Shown here: positions 34,714 to 46,066 of the stretch, one piece after another | How positions within the stretch are numbered: position 1 is the stretch's first letter | Layout of the letters: the number at the start of each line of letters is the position of its first letter | Assembly: GCA_932521025.1 (NCBI GenBank) | Contig: OW051469.1 | Span: 6,212,398-6,276,397 of the forward strand | Source of the DNA: Oscheius onirici | Taxonomy: Eukaryota; Nematoda; Chromadorea; Rhabditida; Rhabditidae | DNA length: 64,000 nt | Direction: 5' to 3' | Program-made: the position numbers and the translations under genes | Notes under the pieces: generated by a model | What the model was told of the DNA's origin: nothing | The model's input: the letters and a program-made list of their open reading frames with translations, nothing else | Database searches by the model: none

Positions 34714-35617
34714 AGGGTGGCCAGTAATTACGGTAACACGGTAACAAGCTCCAACTAAGCAAGAAAAACGTGATATGGCAATTTGAGATATATAGAAATG
34801 TTTATCACAAAATTCTGAACAAGGAACACGTTTACGTCTCAAAATGGCCGCCATCTGCGTCGACACAGGCTCGAAGAGGCCCGACGACGAAGTTGACCGT
34901 GGCGTGTAGATAGACGCCGTCCACCTCATTGAGCAGTGCTCTCTTCAGGGAATCCACATTTGAATGGGGTTTTTTAGATGCTTTCGATTCCAGAAGGGAT
35001 CAGACAGAGAAATCCATCGGATTGAGACCAGGGGGAAGAAGGGGGCCACTCTTGGAATGATATGAAAGACTAGAGAGACTGTTGAGAGTCACGTTTGGAC
35101 AATCTTCGCTTTGTGAGCTGGAGCTCCGTCTTGTTGAAGCGTCCATTGGCGATTACCGAAGTGCTTTTGAGCCCAGGGAAATAATTCATGCTTTAAAATA
35201 CCCGAAAAGTAAGCGCTGTTCACCTTTACTCAGTGTGGATCGTATCGAAGCTTAGCGCGTACCTTCTTGATATTGGCTCTGTTGACAACTGTTGCAGGTA
35301 TTCCTCGCCCAAAACGATCGGCATTTGTTCCCAGCTCATTGATACGCCGAATAGAAGTAGGTATGAGCTTTCTTGATACTTTAGGACGCCTAGCAATCTC
35401 ACACGCCTGAAGGAGTTCGCGATGCAATTGGATGATAGATCCTTGTTGTGCTGATGTCTTCGTAATTTTAAAAAAGTAACGTGCTAGGCTTTAATTTTAT
35501 ACAAAAATATGTGAAAAACTAAATACATCAAAGAAAATGTAGAAATGCTTTGAGAAAAACTCAAAAAATGCAAAAATTGCGCCCCACCTGCTGCTACCGT
35601 AATTTCTGGCCACCCTG
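34714..35617 (-). mobile_element. Internally deleted, inactivated mariner-family transposon
   Basis: The element is bounded by inverted ends, CAGGGTGGCCAGTAATTACG on the left and CTACCGTAATTTCTGGCCACCCTG on the right read inward, each next to TA. Minus-strand fragments of a transposase remain: a piece with RPKVSRKLIPTSIRRI (35230-35427), a piece with QQDGAPAHKAK around 35110-35150, and a C-terminal piece with a DG.YLHATVNFVVG-like region near 34880. Several stops and frameshifts interrupt it, and 904 bp is short for a full element of about 1.3 kb. It is adjacent to the SET gene's 5' end. Confidence 0.85.
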
Positions 35618-35953
35618 TAATTTAAACCGAGTTTTCCCGCTGCTTTTATTCGATATCATTCGGCAACTGACAACCGGTGGCAAAAGTAAAAGAAGGAAAA
35701 ATAAAAAGTGCAGAAATACAATCTGTTGGGGGCTAGTTGAAGTCTCGACCTAGCAACCCGCTGTGGGTGGCTACAACAGAAGATCAAGAAGGAGGATGAT
35801 GGAAAAGATACCCAAGGGTACAATAAGAGAGTTGGAAAGAAGCGCATATTCGAAAAGCGAGGACCAAATCTCGCGTGTCTCGCACGCACTGACCGCTCTC
35901 TGACACGCTCTCTTTTTAGCATTCTATTTCAACACCTAGACACATCCGATTGT

Positions 35954-36947
35954 TTATTGCGACCCGCCAGCCATTTTCAGATCATTGATCGTCTTCAGTA
36001 TCACCGCATTATGATGATGTTCCAATTCCCTCTCGATGTCATCGATTGTGATGAATCCATCTCCATTCACGTCCAATTGTCTGAACTTTTCACTAGCATA
36101 TCTTTTGAGAAGAGGGGTCGGAGGTCCGATATGTTCGTCGTTGCTCTGAAAAAAAAGGTTCAAACAGAATTCACTCCCTCACCTTTGTCCTATAAATGCT
36201 ACCAGTCGGAAGACCGAGGCTGTTGCTCGCGCCATTCTTCTTTGCCTTCAAAGCGAAGACACATCTCATGTACTCGTAGAAAGCCACTTCACTCACCAGT
36301 TCCTATATTTTATCTAAATTAAAACCAAAAAGACTATTACCTTCTCATCGGGACCCATTAGACCGAAGGCGAACTGTGCCGTGGTCGAGATTCCTTGTTC
36401 TATTGCATATCTGGACGAGCGACCACTTTCAGTCAGTTCCCAGAGACTCATAACCAAGTCCTAAAGAGAATTGTAGAATAAAGACATACTCTTACTTACC
36501 TTGAAAAGGAGTTTGTCCGTTCCTCTGTCTTTCAAGATAGCCTTGTAAAATCTGTCCGCAAAACGGTCATCAGCGGAACAGGGGAACAGTAGCCTCACTA
36601 CTTGTCGCCATTGAACATCGGACATTCTGCCATTCGATGAGTGCTAAAAAGCTCTCTTTGCTTCTTTTTTAAAGTAAAGTACCTGTTTGAAGTTCCTGTA
36701 CATGAACATGAGCCATTTTCTATCGAAGCCCGTACATTTGACCAGTTCTTCCAAAGACGGAGGCCGCGTGCTGAAGGGATCTTCGAAGTCCTCGACGTCT
36801 TCTTCCACTTCTGGAAACAGTCTTTTTGATATTTTTGTTGCCTGCCTATTGGGGATACTTTGTTTTACTGGAAGCCACAAAAGCACAGAAAACTCGAAAA
36901 AGCTAGGAAAAAGTCTGACCTCGTTTCTTGAACGATAAACTGTCCAT
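35954..36947 (-). CDS. NCS/KChIP-like EF-hand calcium sensor
   Basis: Six short exons, the first being 36920-36947, give about 240 residues. The layout is that of the neuronal calcium sensor family: an N-terminal LEELVKCTGFDRKWLMFMYR helix matching the first EF-hand region, RQVVRLLFPCSADDRFADRF, a middle segment, and a C-terminal canonical EF-hand loop DVNGDGFITIDD. Only this last loop has the full set of acidic ligands, with Asp at position 12. The other hands look degenerate. No N-terminal MG myristoylation signal is present, unlike classical NCS proteins. The start follows gttcag by seven bases. The target is unknown; EF-hand protein is the safe reading. Confidence 0.8.
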
Positions 36948-39347
36948 GTTGTGTCTGAACGGCGGCAATTTAGAAAGAAGAAAAAACATTATGAGGGACG
37001 GGGAGAGATGGATAGTCGAGGAGATGGATTTCAGGAAGTCGGTCCAATGGACCATTAAGCCGAAACATAAACACCGATTTTTATGCGAAATGGACTGAAG
37101 AAATGATAATTGCATTGCTTGAGAGAGAACAAAGCCATAATTATAGAGGAGCTGCTGCAGACAGGCGGAATGACGAGCTTTAGAATAAAAACCATAGCAT
37201 GTGCAGACTGGGAGCTCGTAAATCTTCACGCTATTATGAGTGTGTAGCAGGCGTCCGATTGGACTGGAACTGGGTGGGGGTGGAAGAAGGGGAAAACAAC
37301 TGCGAAAATGCATAAGAGTTGAGGAAGAGTAGTAAACAAAGTTTCCAGCTTCGTATGAAAAGCAAACCAAAAAGGTTTAAATATAGAAAAGACACGCGTC
37401 TTTGTGTTTCGGGTTGCCGGCTTGAGAACAAAGGGTGGGAGAGCTGAGAATTTCCCAGAGAGAGCGCGGATCCTCGGAATATCAAATGGGCCTAAATGAA
37501 AGGCTTGGACGGGTGGACTAATCGGGTAAAAGCAATCCAATTAATTTTTGCAGACTCCGGAGTGATACAACGGCTTTTTGATCGTCTCGTCTTTTGGCTT
37601 TACTCTGCGTAATTGAAAGAGGAAACTGACCATCCTCGTAGAAGCAGATAAAGAACTGAAGTCGACGAAATGTCCAGTAGATGCTGCGAAAAAAGCGGTT
37701 CTTGAAGGGAGGCTGGTTGCCAAAGTGTCTGAAAAGTGTTTGTTCTGAAATTAGACAGTTAGAATAAGAACTGGTAATTCTGAACCATCTATTTTCCTAA
37801 TTCTTACAGTTCTCGACAGCCGAGTTATCCTCTAGTTTCCAAGCACTTACTCCAGACAAGAACTGTGTTAATTGGAATAAGAGTATCTCTCCCGACTAAA
37901 GCTACTAGAAACTCAACTCTTGCACCGTTGAAATGTAGTCTGTTGTGAAGTAGTCGCCGTACATGTCATGTCGAAGCCAAAAGCTCAGAGTAACTAATTT
38001 GCCTGTGGGAACTGGATAAACAGAATGGACAGAAAGATATCGATTCCAGCAGAATGAGCCGAGCTGGATTAGAGGCAATATTGTAGCCTATCTCTCTAAT
38101 CTCAACTCCAGAGATGTCCTTTTGACGGAAAGAGAGACGCGGAGGGCGAGAGACGAGAGGCTTTAATTAAAGCGGATCATCTGAGGGTCAAAAAATGACT
38201 AGGCGTGCGCAACTCATCTACATTAATTGAAGCGTCAGAGGTTGGTCGGATTAGGTGACGTGAAAACTTTGATCCTCAAGTCTTGTGATGTTAAGTTTCA
38301 TGTCGAGAGATGAAAGTTTGGTCTGTTCTTGTTTGGAAACTTTCTGTAGTCACAAGTAGTTGAAAGTGAAAAGTTTCTCAGATGCGAAAGTTTTGAAATT
38401 CATTACAAAAAGAATAATTGCTGAATAGATGTAGGTAGTTCTGGAGAGAGGAAATTACAAGTTGCAGAAGTATCAGTAAGAGCCACGAAATGTTGCCTTT
38501 GGGTGAGTATGTGTCCTGCCACCGAATTAGCATGATTACTCGAAGCTCGCTAATGAGGGAGTTACTATGCGAGAGTTTCTTATTTCTCTTACTCTTTGTC
38601 TAATTTTATGCTCAGGACACGAGGACGAAACTTATCTTACAATCTTTGGAGAGATTAATTAAACTTTCGTCTTTCTGATATTTTCAAGAAATACAAAACC
38701 AACCTTTCGAGAAGCTTCTGCCTTTGGCTCTGCGTCCGTCTCGGACTCCTCTTGTTATCACGCCGCATAGAGCGTCGGAAGGTTCGAAGACGTACAACAG
38801 CCCACATATCTAATAGACCAATTTGTAGTAATTGCCAACAGAGAGAGATTGAAAAGCGGGAGTACTCGAAACTAGACTCGAGTATAATCGATGGGGCAGG
38901 AGAGATATCAGCTGAGGCAATTATGGGCATCCGATAAGTCTGTTCGAAAAGTGGTCTGTCTAATTCAATAGACTCGAAGAGGACAAGAGAAGAAACGACA
39001 TCTGGAAATCGGGCGCTATAAAAGCCGGATCATGACCTTTAGAACCCGAAGGAAGAGAAAATCTGGGGCTAGAACTATCGGGTTTCCGGCCCCAGGGCTT
39101 CCCTCAATCCGTTCAATTAGAGAGTCCGGGGATATGTTTTGTTACGGGTGCTGTTGACATGTGGCATGATGATGATGATGAAAAGATGTTTGGAAAAAAG
39201 GGTCGATAGCTACAATTGCATTTCAGTGACTCTGAGATGTGTTTGGCCGAGCTATATTACTCAGCGCCTTCGCTATTAGGCACGAGCAGTTGGACATGCG
39301 TGAGACTCGCCTTTTGATTCTCAAAGTTCGTTTCCACAGAAAAGAGT
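36948..39347. other. Long gene-poor stretch
   Basis: Some 2.4 kb without a supportable gene. Scattered open frames on the minus strand (37226-37540, 37541-37723) and elsewhere lack splice structure or recognisable motifs. A short GATGATGATGATGA microsatellite lies near 39168. This may be regulatory sequence or old decayed DNA. Confidence 0.4.
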
Positions 39348-39699
39348 TTATTGATATGGATATTCAAAGCCGAAACTCGGAGGAACATTCCAACGACTGT
39401 AATTCGGAATGTACTGTTGAGGGTAGTAGACAGGAGGTAGAGGCTGCGGAGAAGGGAAAGAAGTGGCAGACTGTTGTTGTGTGTTCTCAAAAATGACCCA
39501 GGGTGCAACAATGGGTGTCAACAGACCGGCGACAACTTTTGAAAGTCTCTGAAAATGGGTCACATAAGCCTATCAACATAAAATCAACCTTTTTCACGCT
39601 GGGAAGTCGAACACGGAGAGCGGCACCAAGACGAGCGGCAATACGACTCACCTGAAAAGAGGCGATTAGTTGTTGTATCGTGACAGAAACTGGTTGCAT
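39348..39699 (-). CDS. Small Pro/Tyr-rich hypothetical protein
   Basis: The minus strand gives about 100 residues from the ATG at 39699: an N-terminal QQLIASFQ, a basic helix-like VSRIAARLGAALRVRLP, one short intron near 39550-39590, a hydrophobic segment VVAGLLTPIVAPWVIF and a Gln/Pro/Tyr-rich tail ending FGFEYPYQ. A perfect GTGAGT donor lies within the first coding stretch, so an alternative splice form is possible. No acceptor lies right before the ATG, so upstream exons may exist. I do not recognise a family. Confidence 0.45.
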
Positions 39700-40036
39700 A
39701 ACATAGGTCCAGAGGTTTCATTCTGACCCGGAAACTCTTTTTACCATCTCAAATCAGAGGTCGCAGTGGTCGGAGAGATTTCTTGACCTTGGGCTCAAGA
39801 TACTCGAGTGACCCGGACAACTGTGGTTGGGAAAGTGTTACTAGATAGCTACCGAAGCTCTTGCAGTGAATCTGAACAAAAATCACTTATCAAATGAATA
39901 TAAGACAGCCAAACTATTTTCTTCTAACATGTTAAGATAAAATAGGATTCGTTCGGAGAGAATAGTGTCAGCACGTGCTTTACCTCCCACAGTTTACAAG
40001 TTTATCAGTCCGCGACCACAGCGAAAATAGAGCTAT

Positions 40037-40362
40037 TTATTTGCAATGTCTTCTAAATGTGGACTGGATCTTTCCTTGACAACAGGCAGAAGCATTTACC
40101 TTGAACAGAAGGAGAGGTTCACCCTCTTCAATGACTTCTTGGTGGAGCTGGACAAACTCGAGGAAGAATGTGACCAAGTCTGTCCGAAGCTGAAGATTTT
40201 GTTCTGTTTTGTCTCAAACAAGAGACCAACCTCTTTTGTGAGCTTTTTAGCCGTTTTCGCCTTTGCAACCAGCTCCAGCGACTTTTCATCGAGTTCCTCG
40301 ACTCTTTCTCTCAAAGACAAAGAAAATACTGTCGGGAAGAGGAGTAGGAATATGGGAGACAT
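40037..40362 (-). CDS. Small secreted hypothetical protein
   Basis: The ATG at 40362 lies two bases behind ttttccag. The first 16 residues (MSPIFLLLFPTVFSLS) form a clear signal peptide. A charged helix follows (ERVEELDEKSLELVAKAKTA), then one intron (about 40198-40241), a second helix-like exon LRTDLVTFFLEFVQLHQEV, and a Cys-containing tail with stop at 40037-40039. A GTAAAT site could mark another donor. The mature product would be about 85 residues, alpha-helical with two adjacent Cys. It begins 195 bp after the ERMP1 gene on the same strand, so it may share a transcript. Family unknown. Confidence 0.55.
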
Positions 40363-40557
40363 TTCTGGAAAAGGTTTTTGTGAAAAGGTGAGTGGTTTAG
40401 CGGAAAAGGGGCTAAGCGGTTCGAGCCCTGGCCTCCAACCCTCAAAAAGCGAAAGTCTAGTAGGCGGACGCCTACTCGTAAAACGGAAGATTAGCGACAA
40501 AGAGACGAGTTTATTTACTTTTTGGAGAGAAAGCAACAAAATACCCATATTCGTTCA

Positions 40558-43500
40558 TCACCTAACATATTTATAAATCAGATCGACATTCCAAGCACTG
40601 GCCGTAATTGCCCAGCTGTTATCTTTTTCTCTTTGGGTAGCTATCGTTTTCAGAATGTCCTTCAACGAAGCACTCTGCATGGCTGGACCGTGAAGGTAGT
40701 GACTTGCAACTCCAACCAGGAGACGAGGAAGCGTCTTTTGGAACTGAAGTGCTTTACAATTTCTCCGTCTCCTAGTTCTTACCGGTCCCTCCATCGTGAT
40801 TTCAAAGTTCCATGTGGCACAATTATCGCCACTGCATGTCAAATACAGAAAGATGTGTTCGTCTCGTCTACTTTCTGCAGAAATGGAGCAGTTTGTGATT
40901 TTCCAGCCATTCTGTCCGATTAGATATACGGAAATCTGACCACTTCCTAAGGACATTTTGAAGAGTTTAAGCTAATCTTACCAGAAACTTGAAGAGAGTA
41001 TTTGACTCCCTTGGGAGTTTCTTCTGTTTTCAAGACGACCATTTTCGTCTCTTTCGGGAACTTTAAGATTTCGGCGGCATATTTAAATCGGATATGTCTG
41101 TCCAGCTGAATACGGTGTCTTGTCGGGAAATAGAATGGTATTTCACAGTATGGATCGTCGTACATACACGATAGCGGGGCAAAGTCTGGAACTTTCACTT
41201 GTGGAATTAGGTAAAACTAATTACCATTCTCACTGTTCACGAAAGGAATGTCCTCAGCTCCTCGGTTATCATGAGAAATGGCATATATCACCGTATCGTT
41301 CGTTTTTATCGACCCGTCTTCGTTTCGGAACAGGCGGTTTGAGTGCTAAAACACTTTTAAGCAACTTTTAAAAACGTACGAAGAACTGTGTCCTCTTCGT
41401 TGTGGGGTATCTGTCAGTGAATTTGAATGGGACTCCGTTGATCGTAGAAACAAGGTAGATCAGAACAGATAGCGTCATAAAAACTCCTATTAGCATAGTT
41501 AAAAATGAAATTATTGGAGTTGTTAAGACAACAGACCAATATACGGTCCGAATCCTTTCTCTGAGCTTCCCCGGACTGATCGAGATCGAATGAGTATGGT
41601 GACCTGAAAAAATTTTGTCCAGGAAAAGAACTTTTGACACAAGAGAAGAAGTAACAGGGTCAGTTCCTGAAAACGTACCAGATTGAGAACAATGAAGAAA
41701 GTAGAGAAAGCAACAAACGAAGCGACGACTGGCTCCGGGTTTCCGGAAGTTCTTCCCATGATCGGGATAAAAATGGATAGAAGCATCTCGGAGGTGTAGA
41801 TGATCATCGCAACTCCGGGGAAGGAGAAGAAGACATGGATTAGAAGATTCAACCAGCCTTCTGAATTTTGTATGTTAAAATCCACTATAAATTGCTCCCA
41901 AGTCTGTGTGTGTGTTTGTTTGTCTGAAGGTTTAATTGAGGATAAGGAGGGGAGCTTTGTGCGCAACTTAGTTTTTAACAAGTCATGCCAGGAAAACCAA
42001 GTGCGTGAAAGGTTCTTATGAGTTTCTTTGGGGGGGGGGGTCAGAAAGAGTGACTGGAGCAGAGTGACAAAGGGAGAAGGGACAGTAGGACTGAGACTCA
42101 CTAAAGCTAGGAATGGGCCGGGCGATCCGTTCAGGTCCTACATTTTGAAATTAGGCTTGGGAGGGAGCGAGTTCCAATTTTGGTAGTTTCTTTAGAGGGT
42201 CAGGAAGAGTGACTGGAAGAGATTAACAAAGGAGGAATGAAAACGAAACCAGCACTAGGGCTCCGTGACAGAGCGAAGTCATGAATTTCTACGTTAGCCC
42301 TGAAAGGGCGTTCCCAACCAACGTATAAATAAAAAGTACCAGTCTTTGGGAGAAGATGTCTGAACAACGGCAAGACCAGAAGAACGAAGAGGAATCCACT
42401 GGCAATATCATAGTACGTAAAAATAGCCAAAATCACAGAAAGGAGACAAGAGTGGACCAATTCAATTTCTTTGGCCAGCGTCTCCTTGTCCCTCTTATTC
42501 AAACCAGCCACCAGAAAAGTCTGTGTCGAGGCGCCGACCCAAGCCACCGGGAGGCCATAGATGACTGGAGCTACCCAGTGGTTACTGTACCAAGCCAGTA
42601 CTCCCAGGAAATAGGAGCTCAACTTCACCATTCTGAGAATTATTTAGATGGTATAATAGCTGACTTACACATAAGTCATGGTGAACATGGAGGCAAGAAC
42701 TGCAATGTAATTGAAGATGGCGCGGAAAGATTTGGATCCTGGAAACAGTTACAATGGTTTTCAACTGATCAAACAGTTCTCAAAACTTACCGCTGACTGT
42801 GAATCCAATCGTAAAAACGATGACGGCTATACTGATGGCATGTGCAACTTGAATTGAGTAGACGACAACAAAGAGACCTAAGTTTCTGTAGTTTCGTTCG
42901 AAAAATGAATACCTAAAAAGTCAAAGAAAACAATCTTCCCAGCCCCGTACTCGGCTGGTTTTTCAAGATACGGACAAGCCAAAAGATGACACAGGGTCGA
43001 GTAGACGTTCTCACCTAAACAAATCCTTCGGAAAGAAATGACAAATCTCTACCAGCTCTTTGAAGTGATCCATTAGTGATTCTTTTCTCCTCGTCAAACT
43101 CCGTATGCCACCAGTATCCGTTTTGAACGAAAGCCAAGTCCAGTCCCGGTACTTTGCCGTAATCGCGGAACACACGAAAGTCCGTGTCTCCGGGATATAT
43201 TCCGCTTTGGAAGACTTCTTGTCCAATGACACTACAGTGAGGATGGACAGCTGCCTCGAGATACGAGTTGAGAAGCCATTGATTGGAAGGACCAGCTTGG
43301 AACAGAAGCTCCCTTCCGCCACTTCCACTGGCTTCCAGATTGATGAACGCTCGGACAGAATGTCTCCATGAGTGCTGTGTAATGAAGCCATGAGCAGCCT
43401 AGATGATTTCAATCTTATGGATTTTTGTAAGCTCACCTGTAGACTAGATTCTTCTGCTCCATTGAAGAGGAAAATCACGTCGTGATGCAGTTTTTCAGGA

Positions 43501-44239
43501 TGTGAGGAGAGAAGTCTCATCAGTTCGAGCATCAAAGCGCAAGAGATCAAATCGTCCGAACCTCCACTACTGATCGGCCAACTATCGTAATGACAGTTCA
43601 GCAACACGGCGATGTTTTCGGGTTTACCTTCCTGCTTTCTTCCAAGTCTGGCAATCACATTGGATACCTCAAAATTTTGTTTATAGGAAGTATGCTTCTG
43701 GCTTACATTCTTGTAACAAATGGTGAAGCCATCGCAGTCGAACTCCGGAATATCGAAACAACCAGTTGGATTCTGAGTTGCTACTTGGAAATCGACGGCA
43801 TCATTCGCTGTCGCTTGAATGTATCTGGAAACACATTTTAACCAGTAGCCTATAATTTTCTTACCTGACTTCTTTGAGAATTCTGTTCCTTGTCAGTTCT
43901 TCACAGGCATACGACCCAGCTGGTTTTGGCCCGTAATCACTTAATTCTTTCAAAATGGCTCTGGCTCTCACTTCCGAAAACTGGGAATTATCTAGAACCA
44001 AATGACTTTTTCCCAAACGAAAATAAAATTGTACCTTGAGTTACATCTTTGGGTTCAGGCAAGCAATGGTGGAAATGGCTGACTGTTCCCACTAACACAA
44101 AGACGAGAAAGGCAATCAGCATCCAATGCTCTCGGCCGAATTCTCCTTCTTCCAAATGTTTGTCCTTTTCAGGAAGAAGAAGTTTATTTGAAGTGGGAAC
44201 ATTGTAATCTGGTCGTCTTCGACGAACCGTCGAAGACAT
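40558..44239 (-). CDS. ERMP1/Fxna-type M28 metallopeptidase of the endoplasmic reticulum
   Basis: The spliced product is about 850 residues; human ERMP1 is 904. A short cytosolic N-terminus and one membrane span ([19 protein letters not shown]) precede an M28 peptidase domain that keeps the zinc ligands and catalytic acids: HYDS, the GGSDD Asp, [16 protein letters not shown], and YWWHTEFD. A multi-pass membrane region (about eight spans) and a luminal C-terminal domain follow. ERMP1/Fxna is an ER aminopeptidase-like enzyme tied to ovarian follicle organisation in rodents. An in-frame ATG at 44275 is an alternative start; 44239 is favoured because gtctag lies two bases before it. One intron (about 41868-42340) is ten times the usual size. 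Confidence 0.9.
42042..42240. repeat. Imperfect direct duplication in the large ERMP1 intron
   Basis: The segments starting at about 42042 (GTCAGAAAGAGTGACTGGAG) and 42198 (GTCAGGAAGAGTGACTGGAA) are about 40 bp of recognisable similarity, 156 bp apart. A run of ten or more G lies just before the first copy, near 42032. It explains part of the unusual length of this intron. Confidence 0.55.
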
Positions 44240-45075
44240 ATCTAGACTCTTTGTCATAAAAAGATTCTGTATCAAAACCGAAGCAGGGTTTTATGGAGCC
44301 ACTGACAATCCCAGCTAGAATTAATATCCGATTCTTCTCAAACTTTCAGTTTCAATTCTTTTGACAATTTTCCGAGTTTGAAACGGAGCTCATAAACCAA
44401 ACGGGAAATTGCGTACAGGATCATTCAAGCAAATCGAAACTGATTTCCGTTATCAATCAGCATGTAACTTTATATGCTCGGAAAAGTGAAAAAAGTAACG
44501 GAAAAAAAACACAAAAGGAGAACAAGATGGTTATCCTGACCGCGGTGCCATCGAAAGGCTTATCAGACGAGAGTCGGAGAGACGCAGACACAATGCCGAG
44601 GTTGGGCGCGAGTGAAACAAGAGAGAATAGGAATATTTATTTTGTCTTGAGTTTAGATTGACCAAGTGATTGCACATTCAACGAAAATACACTACATTTT
44701 CAATTTCATTGTAATCACATTCAGTTTTTTAACTAAAAACTATGAAACTTTTTTTTAGATTTGTTAACTAGCAATAAATAACTCTGTTCCTTTCAAATGA
44801 TGTCAAGTATAAAGCAGCTCGGTCCGCTTCTAATCCCAACGAGTTTTGTTCCAAGAGAATCAGTTCTGCCCAAGCTGCCCAAGCCGAAAAGTCGCCTTCT
44901 ACAATGGACTGGATTCGCCGTCTCGTGGGATCCTGCTACACCACCGTCACCTCGGAGAGCCAAGAGGAAGAAGATGCTCGTCTGATGGCTGGCGCTGGTG
45001 ACCCGGAAATGATCCGGTACTGGATGGAAAGAGAGAGAGAGAGGCGGAGACGGCAACCATTCAACGTCATCTTCG
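44240..45075. other. Region upstream of the scramblase with a 64-codon overlapping frame
   Basis: Mostly AT-rich sequence. From 44904 an open frame of 64 codons (MDWIRRLVGSC..., ending in FDVPAPCP) runs to 45098 and overlaps the scramblase start by 23 bases in a different frame. A second frame from 44797 is proline-rich and ends at 44985. Neither has splice signals linking it cleanly to the scramblase frame. Confidence 0.4.
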
Positions 45076-45714
45076 ATGTACCAGCTCCATGTCCCTGACC
45101 GTCTGCTTTGGATGCCTCAGCCCGCCAACATCCTCGGCTGCCCTTCTGGACTGGAGTATCTAGCTCCTCTGGGCTGCATCATCGTCGAACGGCTTGATGG
45201 TTCTGAGACGACCAATCGCTTCATTACAAGAAACGCCCTCGGTCAGCAGATCTATCACTCTGTCGAGATCGGTCTTGGTCACATCTACAAAGGGCCCTTC
45301 CGAGCTTTCAAGATGAGGATCGTCGGCAGAGCCATGGACGACGTGGGAAGTGTCTGCCGTCCAGAGGAATCCTGCTGCGACTACAGCAGAGCGGTCGTTG
45401 AAGCCTCATGTGGAACCGTCATGGGATTCGTCAAGGGATATAGCGAGGGATTCCTGGTCTACGACAACAACGACGTTCTCCGTTACAAGATCATCGCTCC
45501 GCCCCATCGTCATATTGGTCAGGTGGATTTCCCAGTTGTAGATCTAGTCGGCGACCAAGTCGGATCAATGGTCAAGAAGTTCGGAGATGGAGCCATGCCC
45601 GATCATTATACATTCTGGTTCCCGAATGGCCACTGTCTCGACCCGAAGCTCAAGATGTCCCTGCTGACGGCCCTCTTCATGGTCGACTTCCGCTACTTCG
45701 AGAACAAGATCTGA
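45076..45714 (+). CDS. Phospholipid scramblase
   Basis: A single open frame of 212 residues covers the whole scramblase core. It starts with RLLWMPQPANILGCPSGLEY (the family's WMPxP..CPPGLEYL signature), continues through ETTNRFITRNALGQQIY, the central Cys-rich stretch CRPEESCCDY, and ends with the C-terminal hydrophobic helix LLTALFMVDFRYFE. The calcium-binding-like loop region reads DHYTFWFPNG. Scramblases collapse lipid asymmetry or act in apoptosis and signalling. Family members usually have a longer proline-rich N-terminus; here the in-frame sequence upstream is closed by a TGA at 45010-45012, so this may be a short form, or the N-terminus sits in the overlapping frame and a base is missing. 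The gene lacks introns, unlike its neighbours. Confidence 0.9.
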   Translation: MYQLHVPDRLLWMPQPANILGCPSGLEYLAPLGCIIVERLDGSETTNRFITRNALGQQIYHSVEIGLGHIYKGPFRAFKMRIVGRAMDDVGSVCRPEESCCDYSRAVVEASCGTVMGFVKGYSEGFLVYDNNDVLRYKIIAPPHRHIGQVDFPVVDLVGDQVGSMVKKFGDGAMPDHYTFWFPNGHCLDPKLKMSLLTALFMVDFRYFENKI

Positions 45715-46066
45715 ACTGGAGCGTCTTCTTCGTTCATCAATAAAAATGCTCTTTCGATATTCTTCTTCTTCTTTTTAGTTCAGATGTTTCATTAGGGAGA
45801 ACGGTGTTTGTGTTTTCGTTCTAGGTTTGGCAGTCTACTTTATTCTGATGTCTCCGATTCAGATGATACTCTACTCCTCCTTTGTCGAACTATCTTCTCG
45901 CTCTCCTTCCTAACATCTTCGCCCACGAAAAAGCTCTTCATGGCAAAATGGTTTCGTTCCTCTTTTTTTAGTATTGTGACGTCAGGTACCGAATGTCTTT
46001 ATTCAAATCGATACATTCGGTATTGAAAATTGCTGGAAGATGAAAAACGTATAGAAAGAAGAATGG

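Noticed and set aside
40380-40440. tRNA-like B box (GGTTCGAGCCC) upstream of the small secreted gene
   Set aside because: The A-box candidate is too close and no cloverleaf can be drawn.
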